DNA of 64,000 nt from Rhododendron vialii (GCF_030253575.1 NC_080561.1:26345564-26409563); one strand, 5' to 3'; counted from the stretch's first letter, positions 49,560-61,041 are shown. The notes: generated from the letters alone by a model not told the origin. A program made the numbers and translations.

Positions 49560-50485
49560 AAAATTAATGTACACCTGACCTTTCATCCAAGGACTACCCA
49601 TTGCGCGTGCATTCTAGGAGAGGTCAATATGGTCAGAAAGCATATCATAATCTATTGTTCAAATTATACTTCAAACTATCTCTTGAGTTCGTATTCTATT
49701 CTATATGTATCATCAAAACATTTTTAAAGATGTACAATCTATCGTGATTATAATCCACAATTATAATTCAACAGAAACAAGTAGCTCCCAACCACTTCCT
49801 CTATATTTTTGCCATATGCATATATTTTGTATGCTCTCCTTCTTTTGATACATATTAAAGTTTTAATGAACTCAATTGATAAATCACGTAAATAATGGTG
49901 ATGTGTGTTTCTTTGTGTGTTTAGCTTGATTATTCTTCGTTCGATTATGTGTCTTGATTTTTGTGTCAAATTCCATAACAATATCATTCAAAAAAAATTA
50001 TTGTTACTCATAATTTTGAAATATGATCGACTCATTTCACTAGACAAATATAGGTTTAAAAATCTATGTTTCTCATTTTCCTTTCTTACTTTTAAAGGGC
50101 TAGACATAGAAAATTTTGAATCATTTTTTCCCTTGGAACTTCACCACAACAATAATCAGAACCGTTTACATTTTAGAGCTCGTCAACAACATTGACCACG
50201 CCAAAAATTATGTTGATCGAATATCGTTTAATACGACATTGAAGTGCATTTACCTTCGGATAATTGTGTCAAATGAATTACAATCTAGTGGTGTATACTT
50301 TTTTTTTCCCAAACTTTTTTTTGGAACGGCTTCTTAAACTTAATGCATTTTGAAATCATATCAAACAATATCCAATCAATATAATTTTGGCGTGATAATA
50401 TTCTCAACGAGCTTTAATAATTAAATGGTTTGGATCATTATTGTGAACCCAAAAAGAATACACAAATGATCGAAAACTACACACT
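49560..50485. other. Spacer, nothing recognised
   Basis: AT-rich sequence. Open frames up to 96 codons are low-complexity and match nothing known. Confidence 0.4.
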
Positions 50486-50487
50486 CA

Positions 50488-51714
50488 AAGCACTATGGCT
50501 GCAAACAAACAAAGCCACTTGCGAGCGGCTCAAGACTCAAAGCGTTGCAAAGAACTTTGCCGGGCACACTCAAAGCACTAGGGCTGCAAACAAACAAAGC
50601 CGCTCGCGAGCGGCTCAAGACTCAAAGCCCTTAAAGTATGAGAATCACCTTAACACCTCATCGTTGCAAAGAACTTTGCCGGGCACACTCAAAGCACTAG
50701 GGCTACAAACAAACAAAGCTGCTAGCGAGCTAGGCCTGTCAATGGACCGGATCCGATCCGAATCCGACAGATCCGAATCCGGATCCGATAAGACCCAATC
50801 CAATCCGAATCCGATAAGACTCAAATCCGATAGTGGTAATTCGGATCCGAAAATCCGAATCCGATCCGGAAACTTTTTTTACTTCAAAAATTTTAGCAAA
50901 AATATATATATATTTTTCAAAAAAATACAATTTTTTTTTTCAAAAAAAAAAATATTTTCAGAAAAAAATTAAAAAATAAAAATAAAAAATAAAAATACAA
51001 CTTCTTAAACATTTTTTTTTTATTTTTAAAATTACTATTTTTTTTAAAAAAATTTAAAAATTTAAAAAAATAAAGTTCGGATTCGGATTGATAACGGATT
51101 TAATCCGATCCGATCCGGGTCCGTATTGAATTACCGGATTCGGATTATCGGATCGACTTTATCAGATCCGAATTAGATCCGGCCCATTGACAGGCCTATC
51201 GCGAGCAGCTCAAAACTCGGCTCGTTATGAGCTCATTCAAGCTCGACTTGACACTTAAATGAACAAGCTCGAACCTAGCTTCTCAAAACGAGCCGAGCCC
51301 GAGTTGGAGAAGGCTCGGCTCGAGTTAGCTCGCGAACCCAACATTTATATATACATACATAAATTATTATATATATAAACTCCCAACAGTAATGAAACGT
51401 AAAAGCCAAGAGGATCAGTTATAGAGCTTTGGATGCCTCTTCAATTCTTGCATTAGCGATGTGGGACAAAAGGTTTTTCCATTTTCAGTCTCCTCTTTTA
51501 GTCCCACATCTGATGCACAAGACTCACCACCAAGGCAGATTTCCCTCAGAGAAGAGATTCCTCACTTGTGCCCCTTACCTGTGCCACATGCGCGTGGAGC
51601 TGGATACCGTTTCCCGAGCTAGAGTGAGCTGAGCTCGAGCTAACCATAATTTTGATGAGCCGAGCCTGATAGAGCTCGACTTGGCTCGGCTCATTTGCAG
51701 CCCCACAAGCACTA
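50488..51714. mobile_element. hAT-like element with a triplicated left end
   Basis: The left flank-plus-end module AAGCACTA + (G/T)GGCTGCAAACAAAC occurs at 50488, 50573 and 50692, linked by CTTTGCCGGGCACACTC and GCTCGCGAGCGGCTCAAGAC copies. The right end is ATTTGCAGCCC, followed three bases later by the same AAGCACTA (51707-51714). The interior has GAGCTCG and GAGCCGAGCC motifs. AAGCACTA is a candidate 8-bp duplication. The element encloses the MITE at 50731-51198. Confidence 0.65.
50731..51198. mobile_element. hAT-type MITE, 468 bp, nested
   Basis: Ends are TAGGCCTGTCAATGG and CCATTGACAGGCCTA, perfectly inverted. Flanks TAGCGAGC (50723-50730) and TCGCGAGC (51199-51206) agree at 7 of 8 bases. 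The interior repeats GGATCCGATCCGAATCC-type motifs in both orientations around an A/T core. Confidence 0.88.
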
Positions 51715-51719
51715 AAACT

Positions 51720-52361
51720 TAACATGACAGAAACCCAAAACAAAATAAATCTTTCTTAAATCAAACTTATCAAAATCAATAATAAATCTGTTCTTTGGTG
51801 CGCATAGAAACTCGACGTGTTCAGTTCCCCCTTCCGTCTTATGCAGCTGCAAGCTTGCAACATTAATGGCCTCCTAGTAACGATGCCTTAAAAATTCACT
51901 GGAAAAAAAATCCACTACGTGTATGCGAAGGAGTAGATACTGACCATTGGCTCTTACTTTGTGCTATAAAACGGAGGAAAAAGAGAATACAAAAAAATTT
52001 CCGTATCACCAAATAGGCTTTGGTCAAAGTTTTCAAGTGCTTATTGTATTCATTTTCCACCATTTTCAATATGAACCATGCACATCGGATGATCATGTTA
52101 ACCGGTTGGTGATGGGTGATTGGCGACTTATAATCCTGTTTGCTAAAGTACCCCATCATACCACCCAGATACATATGCTATTTTTGGAGATAATATTTAC
52201 TCCAATTTGTGCCTTAACACTCTTTGCAAGAGCAACCCTGACTCCCATGGGAAAGAGTGAACAACGGGTCCTCATGGCACAATTTTGTGTGCAATGAATT
52301 TTATTTTATATATGTAGATGTATGTTTGGTCGTGCGGGCTTGAGCCCGTGGGCCATAAGGT
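51720..52361. other. Spacer, nothing recognised
   Basis: No exon or bounded element was found between the hAT-like element and the solo LTR. Confidence 0.4.
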
Positions 52362-52366
52362 GAGAG

Positions 52367-54232
52367 TGTTGGGAACCCATGTCAAATAGCTTTTAAAATT
52401 AGTTAAGACTTATTTTTATAACTCATGGGGTATTAGTATAACTACATATTATATTCTAGGACTTAAGGAAGTGCCTATGGTAGTTGAGGGGGTGTAGTGT
52501 AATAATTACACATAAATCTCTAAAATGGGATCAGAGAGCCGATTCCTCATTTCTTCTTCTTCTTTTTTTCTTTTCCTGCGTCTCCTCTCCCTGAATTCTT
52601 TCTCTCTCTCAAACCCTAGACTTCAATCCCAAAATCGGAAGTCAAGATTCGAGAATCTCGCAACAAGGCAAGAAGAAAACGTGATCTATGGACAAAGGGC
52701 TACGCATCTATCCGAACGAAATCTCAATCAGCCAACTTTGGTGTTCCTAGCATTTTGGGATTTCAACATTTTGGAGGTTTCTCTCTCGTTTGAGGTAGGA
52801 TTTATGCTAAATGATAAAATATGGATGTGTATATGTCTTGGTGTGCACCTAATTTGAGTTTTAGTAGGGTAATCAAGTTATAACTAAGGCCCTAGTTCAT
52901 GTGTATGAGTATATTTGCTATGCATGAGGTTTTGCTGTGAATTTGTATGACTATTCTTGGTTATGATTTAGTTTATGCTATTTTTACTTTCAGTCTTAAT
53001 ATGAGTGTTTGCACTTCCTAGTAAAATGCAAGAGACTTAGTTGATACATGAAAAACATGAACTAGTTATGATTATGCACTCCATGAGTGTGATTAAAGGT
53101 AAGTTACTTAAATAGACACCTTTCTGTGCAACATACAATTCTCTTGGTGCGATTAGTAAACTAATGGAAAGAATTCATAATACTCCATATGATTTCGGGT
53201 ACTTGTGAAATAGGTTACACTGATTTTGTTGTATATCGGCCTACTTGGGGTGAGTCATTTACGGAGTTTTTGGTTGGTTTTAGTTGATTTGGTCTTTAAG
53301 GTCAAGTGTTGAGATATTTTGGAATATGATAGTTTTGTGATTTTGAGTTGGATCACCAAAAAACTTGGGTCAATTGTGATGCCGTCGGTGAAAGTCCGTA
53401 AACCTAAATTGTGATGCCGTCGGTGAAAGTCCGTAAACCTATTTGGGTCAATTATGACGCCGTCGGTGAAAGTCCGTGAACTCGCGCGGGGTAAGTTGCT
53501 TTGTCCTTTGGGTTAGTAGCCCGTAAAATGCATATGTGCTTGAGACATCTAGCACGGTTGGTTGGTGATTGTATCGGTGAGCAACTCATATAATTTTAAG
53601 TCTCGGTGTTGAGTAAATTTGATATTCGATTTGGTTGGCTATTTTATTATGAGCTTTGTTATTTTTCGTATATCGACTTTTATGTGTAATTTCCTTTATT
53701 CGGGACTTGATTTGAGTTTGTAGTTTAATAGTATTCTTTTGAGCATTTGAAGGGAAGGAAAAATTGAAAACACTTAATATAATGCATAGATTATTTTGCT
53801 GTGTTAGCTTGACCTTGAATTGGGAATTTATAGCTTCATTGTAAATATTGAAGGGAAGAAAGCATGAAAAACTTTTCAATACTTATATATAAAAAGAGTA
53901 TATTTTGTGTATCAAGCTTTGCATGTTCATATATTTTCATTTAGCGTATTTCCTGTATGAGCTGTGGCTCATGTTGTTAACTCAAATTTTTCAGGTTTGG
54001 AGGTGGATTCGAGGCTTAAGAATCATGGGTCTTTTATTTAAGAGCGTAATGGAATACTTGTATATTTTTGGCCCGTAAGACTTGCAAACTTTTATTTTGA
54101 GTTGTAAGAACTTGAATTGCGAGATATATTAATTTGGTAATGTAAATTTGGATATTAGAAGAATAGGGTCTGAAAGTGTATTAGCTATACTGTATTTAGG
54201 AGTTTATTTCTAATAAAAGGCGGGTTGTGACA
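52367..54232 (+). mobile_element. Solo LTR, 1866 bp
   Basis: Begins TGTTGGGAACCC and ends GGGTTGTGACA (TG..CA). GAGAG stands on both sides (52362-52366 and 54233-54237), although the right flank is GA-rich, which weakens that evidence. There is no internal domain or second LTR. At 53385-53482 a GCCGTCGGTGAAAGTCCGT motif occurs three times. Length and motif style suggest a Gypsy-type LTR, possibly Del/Tekay. An open frame of 110 codons near 52525 lies in the LTR and is not regarded as a gene. Strand is assumed. Confidence 0.75.
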
Positions 54233-54356
54233 GAGAGAGAGCTTGGAGTGAGAATTCAGAGAGAGAGAGCGCGCTTGGAGTGAGAATTCAGAGAGAGAGA
54301 GACAGAAAGAGCGCGCGCGCTTGGAGTGAGAATTCAGAGAGAAAGAGAGAGAACCT
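54233..54356. repeat. GA-rich minisatellite
   Basis: The motif CTTGGAGTGAGAATTCAGAG occurs three times (from about 54242, 54274 and 54320), separated by GA and GC tracts. Confidence 0.85.
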
Positions 54357-54588
54357 TTGAAGCTGGGTTTAGTGAAAGTTTGAAAAACGGTTGTGGCGAG
54401 AGAATTTGAAAAAGGAAATACTCCCGTGGGGAATTTGTAGCCATACACGTGTACGCGTGTTGACTGGTTGACTTTTTTTCTACGGCATAATCAAGGGATT
54501 CGTTTTCTAAGGGTGTACAAGAATAATGAATTGGAAAGTAAAAAAACTTTATACTAATATAATAAGTATGTGTTTCGATAAAAAAATA

Positions 54589-55645
54589 CTCCCTCCGTCC
54601 CGCAATGTTTGGTACTATTGGAAATTCCCACTTTTAAGAGAAAAAATTTGATGTACAATTGATGAGCTAACTTTTCAATTTTACCCTTATGTAATTTCAA
54701 CACTATTTGAATTTTTTGGGGCCGGATACCAAAAAGTTTTGGCGCTAATTGTGGCTCCTAAATTGAAATTGAAAATTGAATTGAGTCAATCTTTGCTGCT
54801 TGATACGGCTGACAACTACCCACTATAAATTCAATTTCCTTCTCAAAGTGTCTCTCTCTCCCCACTTCCCCGTTCCTACTTCCCACGTTTCTCTCCTTCT
54901 TCTATCTTTTCCTTAATTTTCTGCTCCAATCACAAGTAATCCCCTTCTCCAAGCATAATCTATTCCTAAAATTTAGCAACCCCCCCCCCCCCCCCCCCCC
55001 CGCTCTGTTTTTCCAATTTTTTCTATTGGGGTAATTTCCTATTGTAAATATTCCACTTTTCTCCTCCAAAATCAATCATGAATCATGCACTTGAAATTGT
55101 CTCTCTTCATCCAAGAACAAAAAGAAATCTAACCAATCAACAAAGAGAAGCAATTTTTGAAGCTGTGTTGCTACAAAGTGTGGATGGAAAATAAAGAGAA
55201 GTTCTGTAAGAGAGGTTGCTGAATTGTTCTCGACTAGTATCAACATAGTGCGCTGAATTTAGAATCGAGGGATGGCTTATATTGCTAATGGAGTGATGGT
55301 CAATGTTTCCAGCAAAATGCCTTCATGTGGTCGCAAATGAGTACCAATTGACTTCACCAAAATAAGGGATATTGATCGTGCCCGGCGAACAAACATCCGG
55401 TCATTGGCAGCGGCAATGAAAGTCCCAAAAACAACCATTCACAGGCGAATTAAAGAAACTAAAATTTGGCCTCATTCCAACGCATTGAAACCATATTTAT
55501 CGAAACAAGCTAAGAAGGCAAGACTCCAGTTTTGCCTTTCAATGCACGAGCCCAGTGATGATGAAAATCAACCAAGAAAATTCAAGAGCATGTACAACTA
55601 TGTTCACATTGATGAAAAATCTATAATACAATTCGCAACAGTGTG
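54589..55645 (+). pseudogene. Mariner-like transposase pseudogene, 5' half
   Basis: The left terminus CTCCCTCCGTCCCGCAATG follows TA (54587-54588), typical of plant Tc1/mariner elements. From about 55080 the reading recalls plant mariner transposase: LTNQQREAIFEAVLLQSVDG, then after stops and shifts LAAAMKVPKTTIHRRIKETK, HSNALKPYLSKQAKKARL, FCLSMHEPSDD and MYNYVHIDEK. HIDEK carries the first catalytic aspartate. The rest of the DDE domain is missing because a MITE enters straight after DEK (55621). A poly(C) tract sits at about 54981-55000. Several stops before 55404 make it inactive. Confidence 0.85.
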
Positions 55646-55669
55646 GGCCGGTGGCCCACACATTTAGGG

Positions 55670-55707
<38 letters not shown>

Positions 55708-56245
55708 AAAATGATGAGAATAAACACCAAAGACTAAATTGCTCAATCAAGCTTTCATTACCCAAAAAACAGCAATAAAAAATCATTACCAAAAATCAAG
55801 CTTCCAATCAAGTTGCTCGTAAAAATATTTCACCCAAAAATCTGCCATTATATTATTTCTCCCAATCAAATCTTTCAAAAAATTTGTCATGCCAATTAAA
55901 ATTCCTGTAAACTAGGTGCTTCCAATCAAGCTTCCCGTAAAAAAATGTCACCCAAAAATATGCCATTATATCTTTCCAAAAATTTGCCATGCCAACAATT
56001 AAGATTCCCGTGGCTGAATATTGATTGAACATTTCCAAAACTTGAACATTCAAACTGGAAAACTCATTTCCAAAAACTGAAAAAAAATCACTCTCAACCG
56101 TCGGATGAAATCAATCTGAACCATTCAATGCCAAGGGTTAAATGGAGGGTGGAGATTTGTGCAGGGAAATGTGTGTAAAGCCAACGGTCAAGATTTATGT
56201 AGGAAAAATGTGTGGGCCACCACACTGTTGCGAATTGTATTATAG
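55621..56245. mobile_element. MITE inserted in the mariner transposase
   Basis: Left CTATAATACAATTCGCAACA and right TGTTGCGAATTGTATTATAG are perfectly inverted. The repeat continues through GTGGCCCACACATTT for about 45 bp in all, with a 4-base gap. The interior holds a GA microsatellite (55673-55702) and repeated TTACCCAAAAA/CCAATCAAGCTT motifs. The target duplication is short or unclear, so the superfamily is open. Confidence 0.75.
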
Positions 56246-56270
56246 ATAACTAATCCAAGAACCTTTATAA

Positions 56271-56497
56271 GGCCCCGTTTCGCTTTCTCAAATAAGGACT
56301 TATTTTCGAACTTAAAAATAATGGACTTACAAAAATAATTTTTTAATTTTCTTTTGCAGGGTTTGATAGATCTCATTGAAATCTATCAAACAAAATCCAT
56401 ATTGCATATTTTTTTTATTTCAGCAAGCCTAATATTTTTAAGCTTGAAAATTATAAATAAATACTTATTTTTTAAGGACCCAATCTGAAACGGGGAG
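56271..56497. mobile_element. Tourist-like MITE, 227 bp
   Basis: Ends are GGCCCCGTTTCGCTTT and AATCTGAAACGGGGAG with direct TAA (56268-56270 and 56498-56500). Same family as 33240-33477 and 34639-34877. Confidence 0.9.
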
Positions 56498-56499
56498 TA

Positions 56500-57160
56500 A
56501 GTTGAGTTTTAACAACTAGTGCTCATCTTTTGTTTTTCTTTTTTTGGCCTCTCTCAAAGCCATCCCTTATATATGTTCTGTATAAGAATTCTTTTCAGTC
56601 CTACTTGTGTGGTTTTTTTAATTTGTACTTTTTCTCTTCTCAATTGATAGTCAATTTTGGCGTTTTGGGTTTCAAGTTATTCTATATGGTAACATGGTCT
56701 CATCGTTGGATGTGGAAAAAGAAAGAAGCTATCTTTTGCTTTCATGTGAAATCAATCAAAAAAAATTGAAGTAACTAGATTCATGTACAAGTTGTGGTGT
56801 TTTTAATTTGTACTTTTGTATTTCATCTGAATATAGTTTTGTAAGTGCGCTATTCTTCATACCTCCATTGTTTGTCATTTTCCTTTGTCGTTTTTGTTCT
56901 CTTGTGGTGATGGGAAGTGGAAAACTGTGGTCTCGACTTGGGATCTTTTTGCAAGATATCCGAAATGGTTTTCCTCAAGAGATTATACCATCTGGATTCT
57001 TTAGGCAACAAGTAAATATATCTCTTTCCATTAAGATCTCATTAGATCAGGCCTAGGTAGCTCGAAATAAATATCATTCTTGTCGATTGAATTTTTTTTT
57101 TTTTTATCTATGTTGGTTTCTCGTCTATATCCTCTGAAACCTGTTGTTGTTATCGTCATG
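56500..57160. other. Spacer, possible worn exon
   Basis: At about 56911-57011 a frame reads MGSGKLWSRLGIFLQDIRNG, then FPQEIIPSGFFRQQ, then a GTAAAT donor-like site. I do not recognise it. It may belong to the gene fragment that follows. Confidence 0.3.
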
Positions 57161-57163
57161 CAG

Positions 57164-57399
57164 GTAAATGCTGGAAAGCTAACAGTCACAGTAGGATTCC
57201 TTCTTTCTCATCTTACAAATGTTGCACATAGACATTTCAAAATTGTCCCATACATTGTTGAGTTCAGAATTAGAAATCATTCTAATTATCGTGTACTTGT
57301 AGATGCTGAATAGGTTTTTGTGCATACCAATTGCTGGTGTTGCAACTGAATATCTTCTCTATGGACAGGCTGAGGGAGGCCTTGCAGATATTAACAAGG
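57164..57399 (+). pseudogene. Fragment of a plastid-type protein gene (GVATEYLLYG motif)
   Basis: After an acceptor-like CAG (to 57163) the frame reads VNAGKLT. After about 115 bases that look like an intron or insert (ending CTTGTAG), a second block (57306-57399) reads LNRFLCIPIAGVATEYLLYG, then QAEGGLADINK, and a GTTAAT donor-like site. The GVATEYLLYG/AEGGLADI signature is one I associate with a conserved plant protein family of likely plastid location, whose function is not clear to me. The expected next exon (a leucine-rich LLKSLGFTQKKADSQ type) was not found downstream, so this is probably a truncated copy. Confidence 0.55.
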
Positions 57400-59089
57400 T
57401 TAATACCATTCTCTTCTTCCTTTTCCTGTTAAGAAAAATATGCAGATGAGAAGAGCGAAAAATTAAGCCCGAGGATTAATGAACTTAAGATGCAAAGAGT
57501 GGGTAACTCATCTTGGAAATTGTAAGACCAACAAGTTTACAACAAATTAGGGGTCTATTGCTTACAACAATGTCAGTACTATTTTGTTTAGTGACATTTT
57601 GATTTTCCTTGTTAATCCCTTATTTCTGCTATGTTGAGGTTAATAAGCACAACTACTATGCTAATGTTTCTATTGATGAAGTTGTCTCTAGAAAACTATG
57701 CTCATGTTTCTGATGACTCAGCTGGTGGGTGAAACCGAATAATATTTCTGTATTGCGGCGGTTGAGGTTAATGGAGGATATCTTAAGTCAAAACGGCATT
57801 AATCATTGGCTTCTCATCTATTGGGGATCGATCACATTAAAGCTTGCCCAAATTGGATAATTATCATCTCCAAAACTAGAATTTGAGTTTGAGTTGGATC
57901 ATGCTTTAACATGGTATCACAACTATGCTTTTGAATGAGATTATATGATTGATTGCCTATCCACGAGCGTGCTAGGAATCACACATGTAGGAAATCGTTA
58001 TAGGTTGTGACTCTAGGCGGCTTGTCCGCTCGTGGTCAACTAATTTTGAGGTGGATGCTTTAGCAAATCTTAACCTTATGGCATTTCTCTTTCATGATAG
58101 TGTTCCAACAAGAGATCTCTAGCAACCTTCTCTCTAGAGATCTTTTCTTAACAACAAACGTGTTGGTGCTAAATAGAAATGAAAACTCCAACAGTTTATT
58201 TGTTTTTAATGCCTCCGAATTTCTAGGAATGAGTCACTTCAACAGTATTCGATGGTTATACAATTTCCTATGCATTACAAACATTCCCTAAGGTTCTTAT
58301 GGAGCCATGAAAAAAATCAAAAGCTATTCATCATGGACCCCTTACCCCCTCCCTCTTGACATAGTTTTGTTCTCTGCCTTTCATTTGGAACCACTGCCAT
58401 ATCTTTTAGGACGATGCTATTGATATGATCATTGATAAGGAAACTTTCTTCAAGACTCGTGGCCTAACCTCCTCTAAGTATGGGCTACTTTGGCTCTGGC
58501 CTTATAGGAGTGTCACTCCATGCTTTAAGCCAAGAGGTGCCTTCAAGTTGGAAGTTTCATGCACCGTCTTACAAGTCCATCCTAAAAAATGTTCACATTT
58601 GATGTAGGATGCCAACATGCCTACCTTAGCGCATGCATGATCTTGACTCCGACACCATGGAAGATCTATACTCCAGCTCACCTGGAAGTGTCGTGTGTTT
58701 TAGCCCAACCCAACAGTTAGCCTCATGGGTTTGTCCCGCTAATGGGTAGAAGCAACGCCTTCCCCTCAATGCTTTTGCTTTAAAGCACCGACACTTCAAA
58801 AGGTCGTCGTATCCACGTGGCGTGTCTAATAACTTTTATTATTTTTTGATAGGGGGCAAGAGGGGACACACCGGGGACATGGCAGGGGACACGGTTGGGT
58901 CAAAATGAAATATTTTTAATTTTTGGGGTTAATATGAAATTATTCAAAATATTTGAGTTAAACAGTAATTATGCCTTTGTAACTTAAATTTCTTCATCGA
59001 TCGATCTAGCTTACTCATCGTTCAAAGCCCTAGGTCGACAAGGAGCTCTCTCATCTCCCCCTTTTCTCATCTCCTGTCTTTCTCTTTGC

Positions 59090-59090
<1 letters not shown>
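57400..59090. other. Spacer, no gene recognised
   Basis: Open frames of 60-65 codons occur (58094-58291, 58425-58607) but match nothing known. No bounded element was seen. Confidence 0.4.

Positions 59091-59093
<3 letters not shown>

Positions 59094-59187
<94 letters not shown>
59094..59187. repeat. (TC)n(TA)n(TG)n compound microsatellite
   Basis: Continuous TC, TA and TG tracts of about 50, 20 and 24 bases. Confidence 0.95.
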
Positions 59188-59258
59188 ACAAGAAAAAACA
59201 AAAAATGGTTTGGATACACTAAAAGCTCATTTGTTCATATACAATGGTATATCAGTCC

Positions 59259-59570
59259 CCTTACTTAGCTTAAGTGTGGACCTCATAGATCCCGATCGAA
59301 TTTTGATAATCCAACCGTTCAATGTGTGCAGAATGTGATTTTTAAGGGTCTTCATTAGAAATCAGCAAAAAATATGACCAGGAAGTGCTTGTTTTGAGCA
59401 ATTTTTCATTGAACTGTTCAATAAAAACTGCTCGGATGAAGCTCTTACAGGTCATTATTTTGCTGATTTCTAGCGGGGACCCTTAAAATCACGTTCTGAT
59501 CACATTGAGCAGTTCGGATCATCAAAATTTAATCGGGATCTATGAGGTCCGCACTTAAGCTAAGCAAAGG
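59259..59570. mobile_element. Foldback MITE, about 310 bp
   Basis: Left CTTAGCTTAAGTGTGGACCT and right AGGTCCGCACTTAAGCTAAG are inverted copies. Matching continues inward through ATAGATCCCGAT, AATTTTGAT, GTGATTTTAAGGGTC and AGAAATCAGCAAAA, leaving a centre of about 100 bp. The target duplication is not clear. Confidence 0.7.
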
Positions 59571-59602
59571 ATCCCTTACAAGAAGCTAACTGTATATATA
59601 TA

Positions 59603-59910
59603 CTAGTGCATGTCTGTGCCTAAAGGCACGACTCGAACGATTAGCTCACTTAAATAAACGCAAATAAATATTGGACATCGAACGATTAGCTCACTTAAAT
59701 AAACGCAAATAAATATTGGACATCGAACGATCAGCTCATGCCCGTGCCTGAACGCACGACACAACACGTTTCGAACACAATTATTCGTGCCTGAAGGCAC
59801 GACACAACACATTTCAAACACTACTAAAATGAATTATCCTTCTCTACTGCTGACCTCCCCCGCCAATGAATTATCATTCTCTACCTTCTATCTAGTCAAT
59901 TGTCTGTCCC
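59603..59910 (-). mobile_element. Stacked Helitron 3' ends
   Basis: On the minus strand a hairpin GTGCC-TTTA-GGCAC (59629-59616) is followed by 9 bases and CTAG (59606-59603), then T: a complete Helitron 3' terminus. A second CTAG at 59895-59892 is preceded by a similar, imperfect hairpin. Two more hairpin modules lacking a good CTAG lie between (about 59757-59744 and 59800-59787). The CGTGTTGTG/TCGAAAC flank of the hairpin is repeated with them. A 45-bp unit is tandemly repeated at 59634-59727. The 5' end of these elements was not found. Confidence 0.75.
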
Positions 59911-59989
59911 TAAAGGCATGATGCAACACGTTTTGAACACAACAAAAATAAATTACCCTTCCTCGCTACTGACCAACTCTATCAATGAA

Positions 59990-60350
59990 CCCAACTTCTC
60001 TAAGAAGCCCTTTTTTTCTAAAATGCTTCAAACATGATCCCAAAATCATACAACAATTTATAAAGAAAAAAAACGGTTCTACCGCCTAAGAAGAAGATCG
60101 AAATAGATACCTCAAAACCGGTAGTACCAATGCTCGGCCTCTATCAATTAACCCAAATTCTCTAAGAAGCTGTTTTTTCTAAAATGCTTCGAACATGATC
60201 CCAAAATCATACAATAGTCTACGAAGTTAAAAAAAGGTCCCACCGCCTAAGATATGAACAGCTAGAAAAAAATGGTCCGGCTGCCTGAGAAGAAGATCAA
60301 AATAGATACCTCAGAACTGGCAATACCGACGCTCAACCTCGTATTTGATC
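59990..60350. repeat. Tandem repeat, about 162-200 bp, two copies
   Basis: TCTCTAAGAAGC, AACATGATCCCAAAATCATA, GAAGAAGATC and AGATACCTCA follow in the same order twice, from 59997 and 60159. The second copy has an extra 40 bp. It may be part of the Helitron to its left. Confidence 0.75.
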
Positions 60351-60513
60351 GAGTATTCTCCGAGAGATAGATCTTGAACAAAAATAACACATAGTCACCT
60401 ACATATGAATTACAGGCTCAAAAAAATAATTAGATGAGATAGTCAAGTGCTTCAATGGTTACAAATGATATGCAAAAGTTTCAAAGAGCTTAACAAGTTT
60501 CATATGTGCGTGC

Positions 60514-60514
<1 letters not shown>

Positions 60515-60578
<64 letters not shown>

Positions 60579-60987
60579 TGTATGGAAGATTTCTCTTCTA
60601 ACTCTGATTTTGTTAACGGATTTTGGAGAGAGAGTATGAAAGTTTCAAGTTAAGAAAGAGTAGCAGAAACTTGAAGATATGGAAGTATGAAACTCTTAGA
60701 ACTCATGCTCTGAAAATACAAAAAATGCAGAGTAGCAAATTTATGCATGATTAATCAAAGAACCTAATGGCTTTAATCAGTAACCCACAGAGAGTTCATT
60801 ATTCTGCCATGCAGCTTCGAACATTTGAATTTTTTATCAAATCTCATATTTTGCTATATCAAGCTCTTACCAAATCCCACATGACCGCACAATTAGGTGC
60901 TCATCATCCCATCATTCGACATTAGTTTTCCCACAAGGCCACCACTCGATGAAGCAAAAAAAGGCAAATGAAACAAACAAACAAAAT

Positions 60988-61041
<54 letters not shown>

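Noticed and set aside
50430-50972. 180-codon frame with Asp/Ser/Arg repeats
   Set aside because: Runs through repeated hAT-MITE sequence (GATCCGAATCC units); no protein family fits.
52525-52857. 110-codon frame beginning with a hydrophobic stretch
   Set aside because: Lies in the solo LTR and has no recognisable homology.
54185-54448. 87-codon frame with repeated NSHSK/SLSLS motifs
   Set aside because: Translation of the GA-rich minisatellite.
55404-55667. Intact 87-codon transposase-like frame as a functional gene
   Set aside because: It is the middle of a mariner transposase, with stops upstream and a MITE directly downstream.
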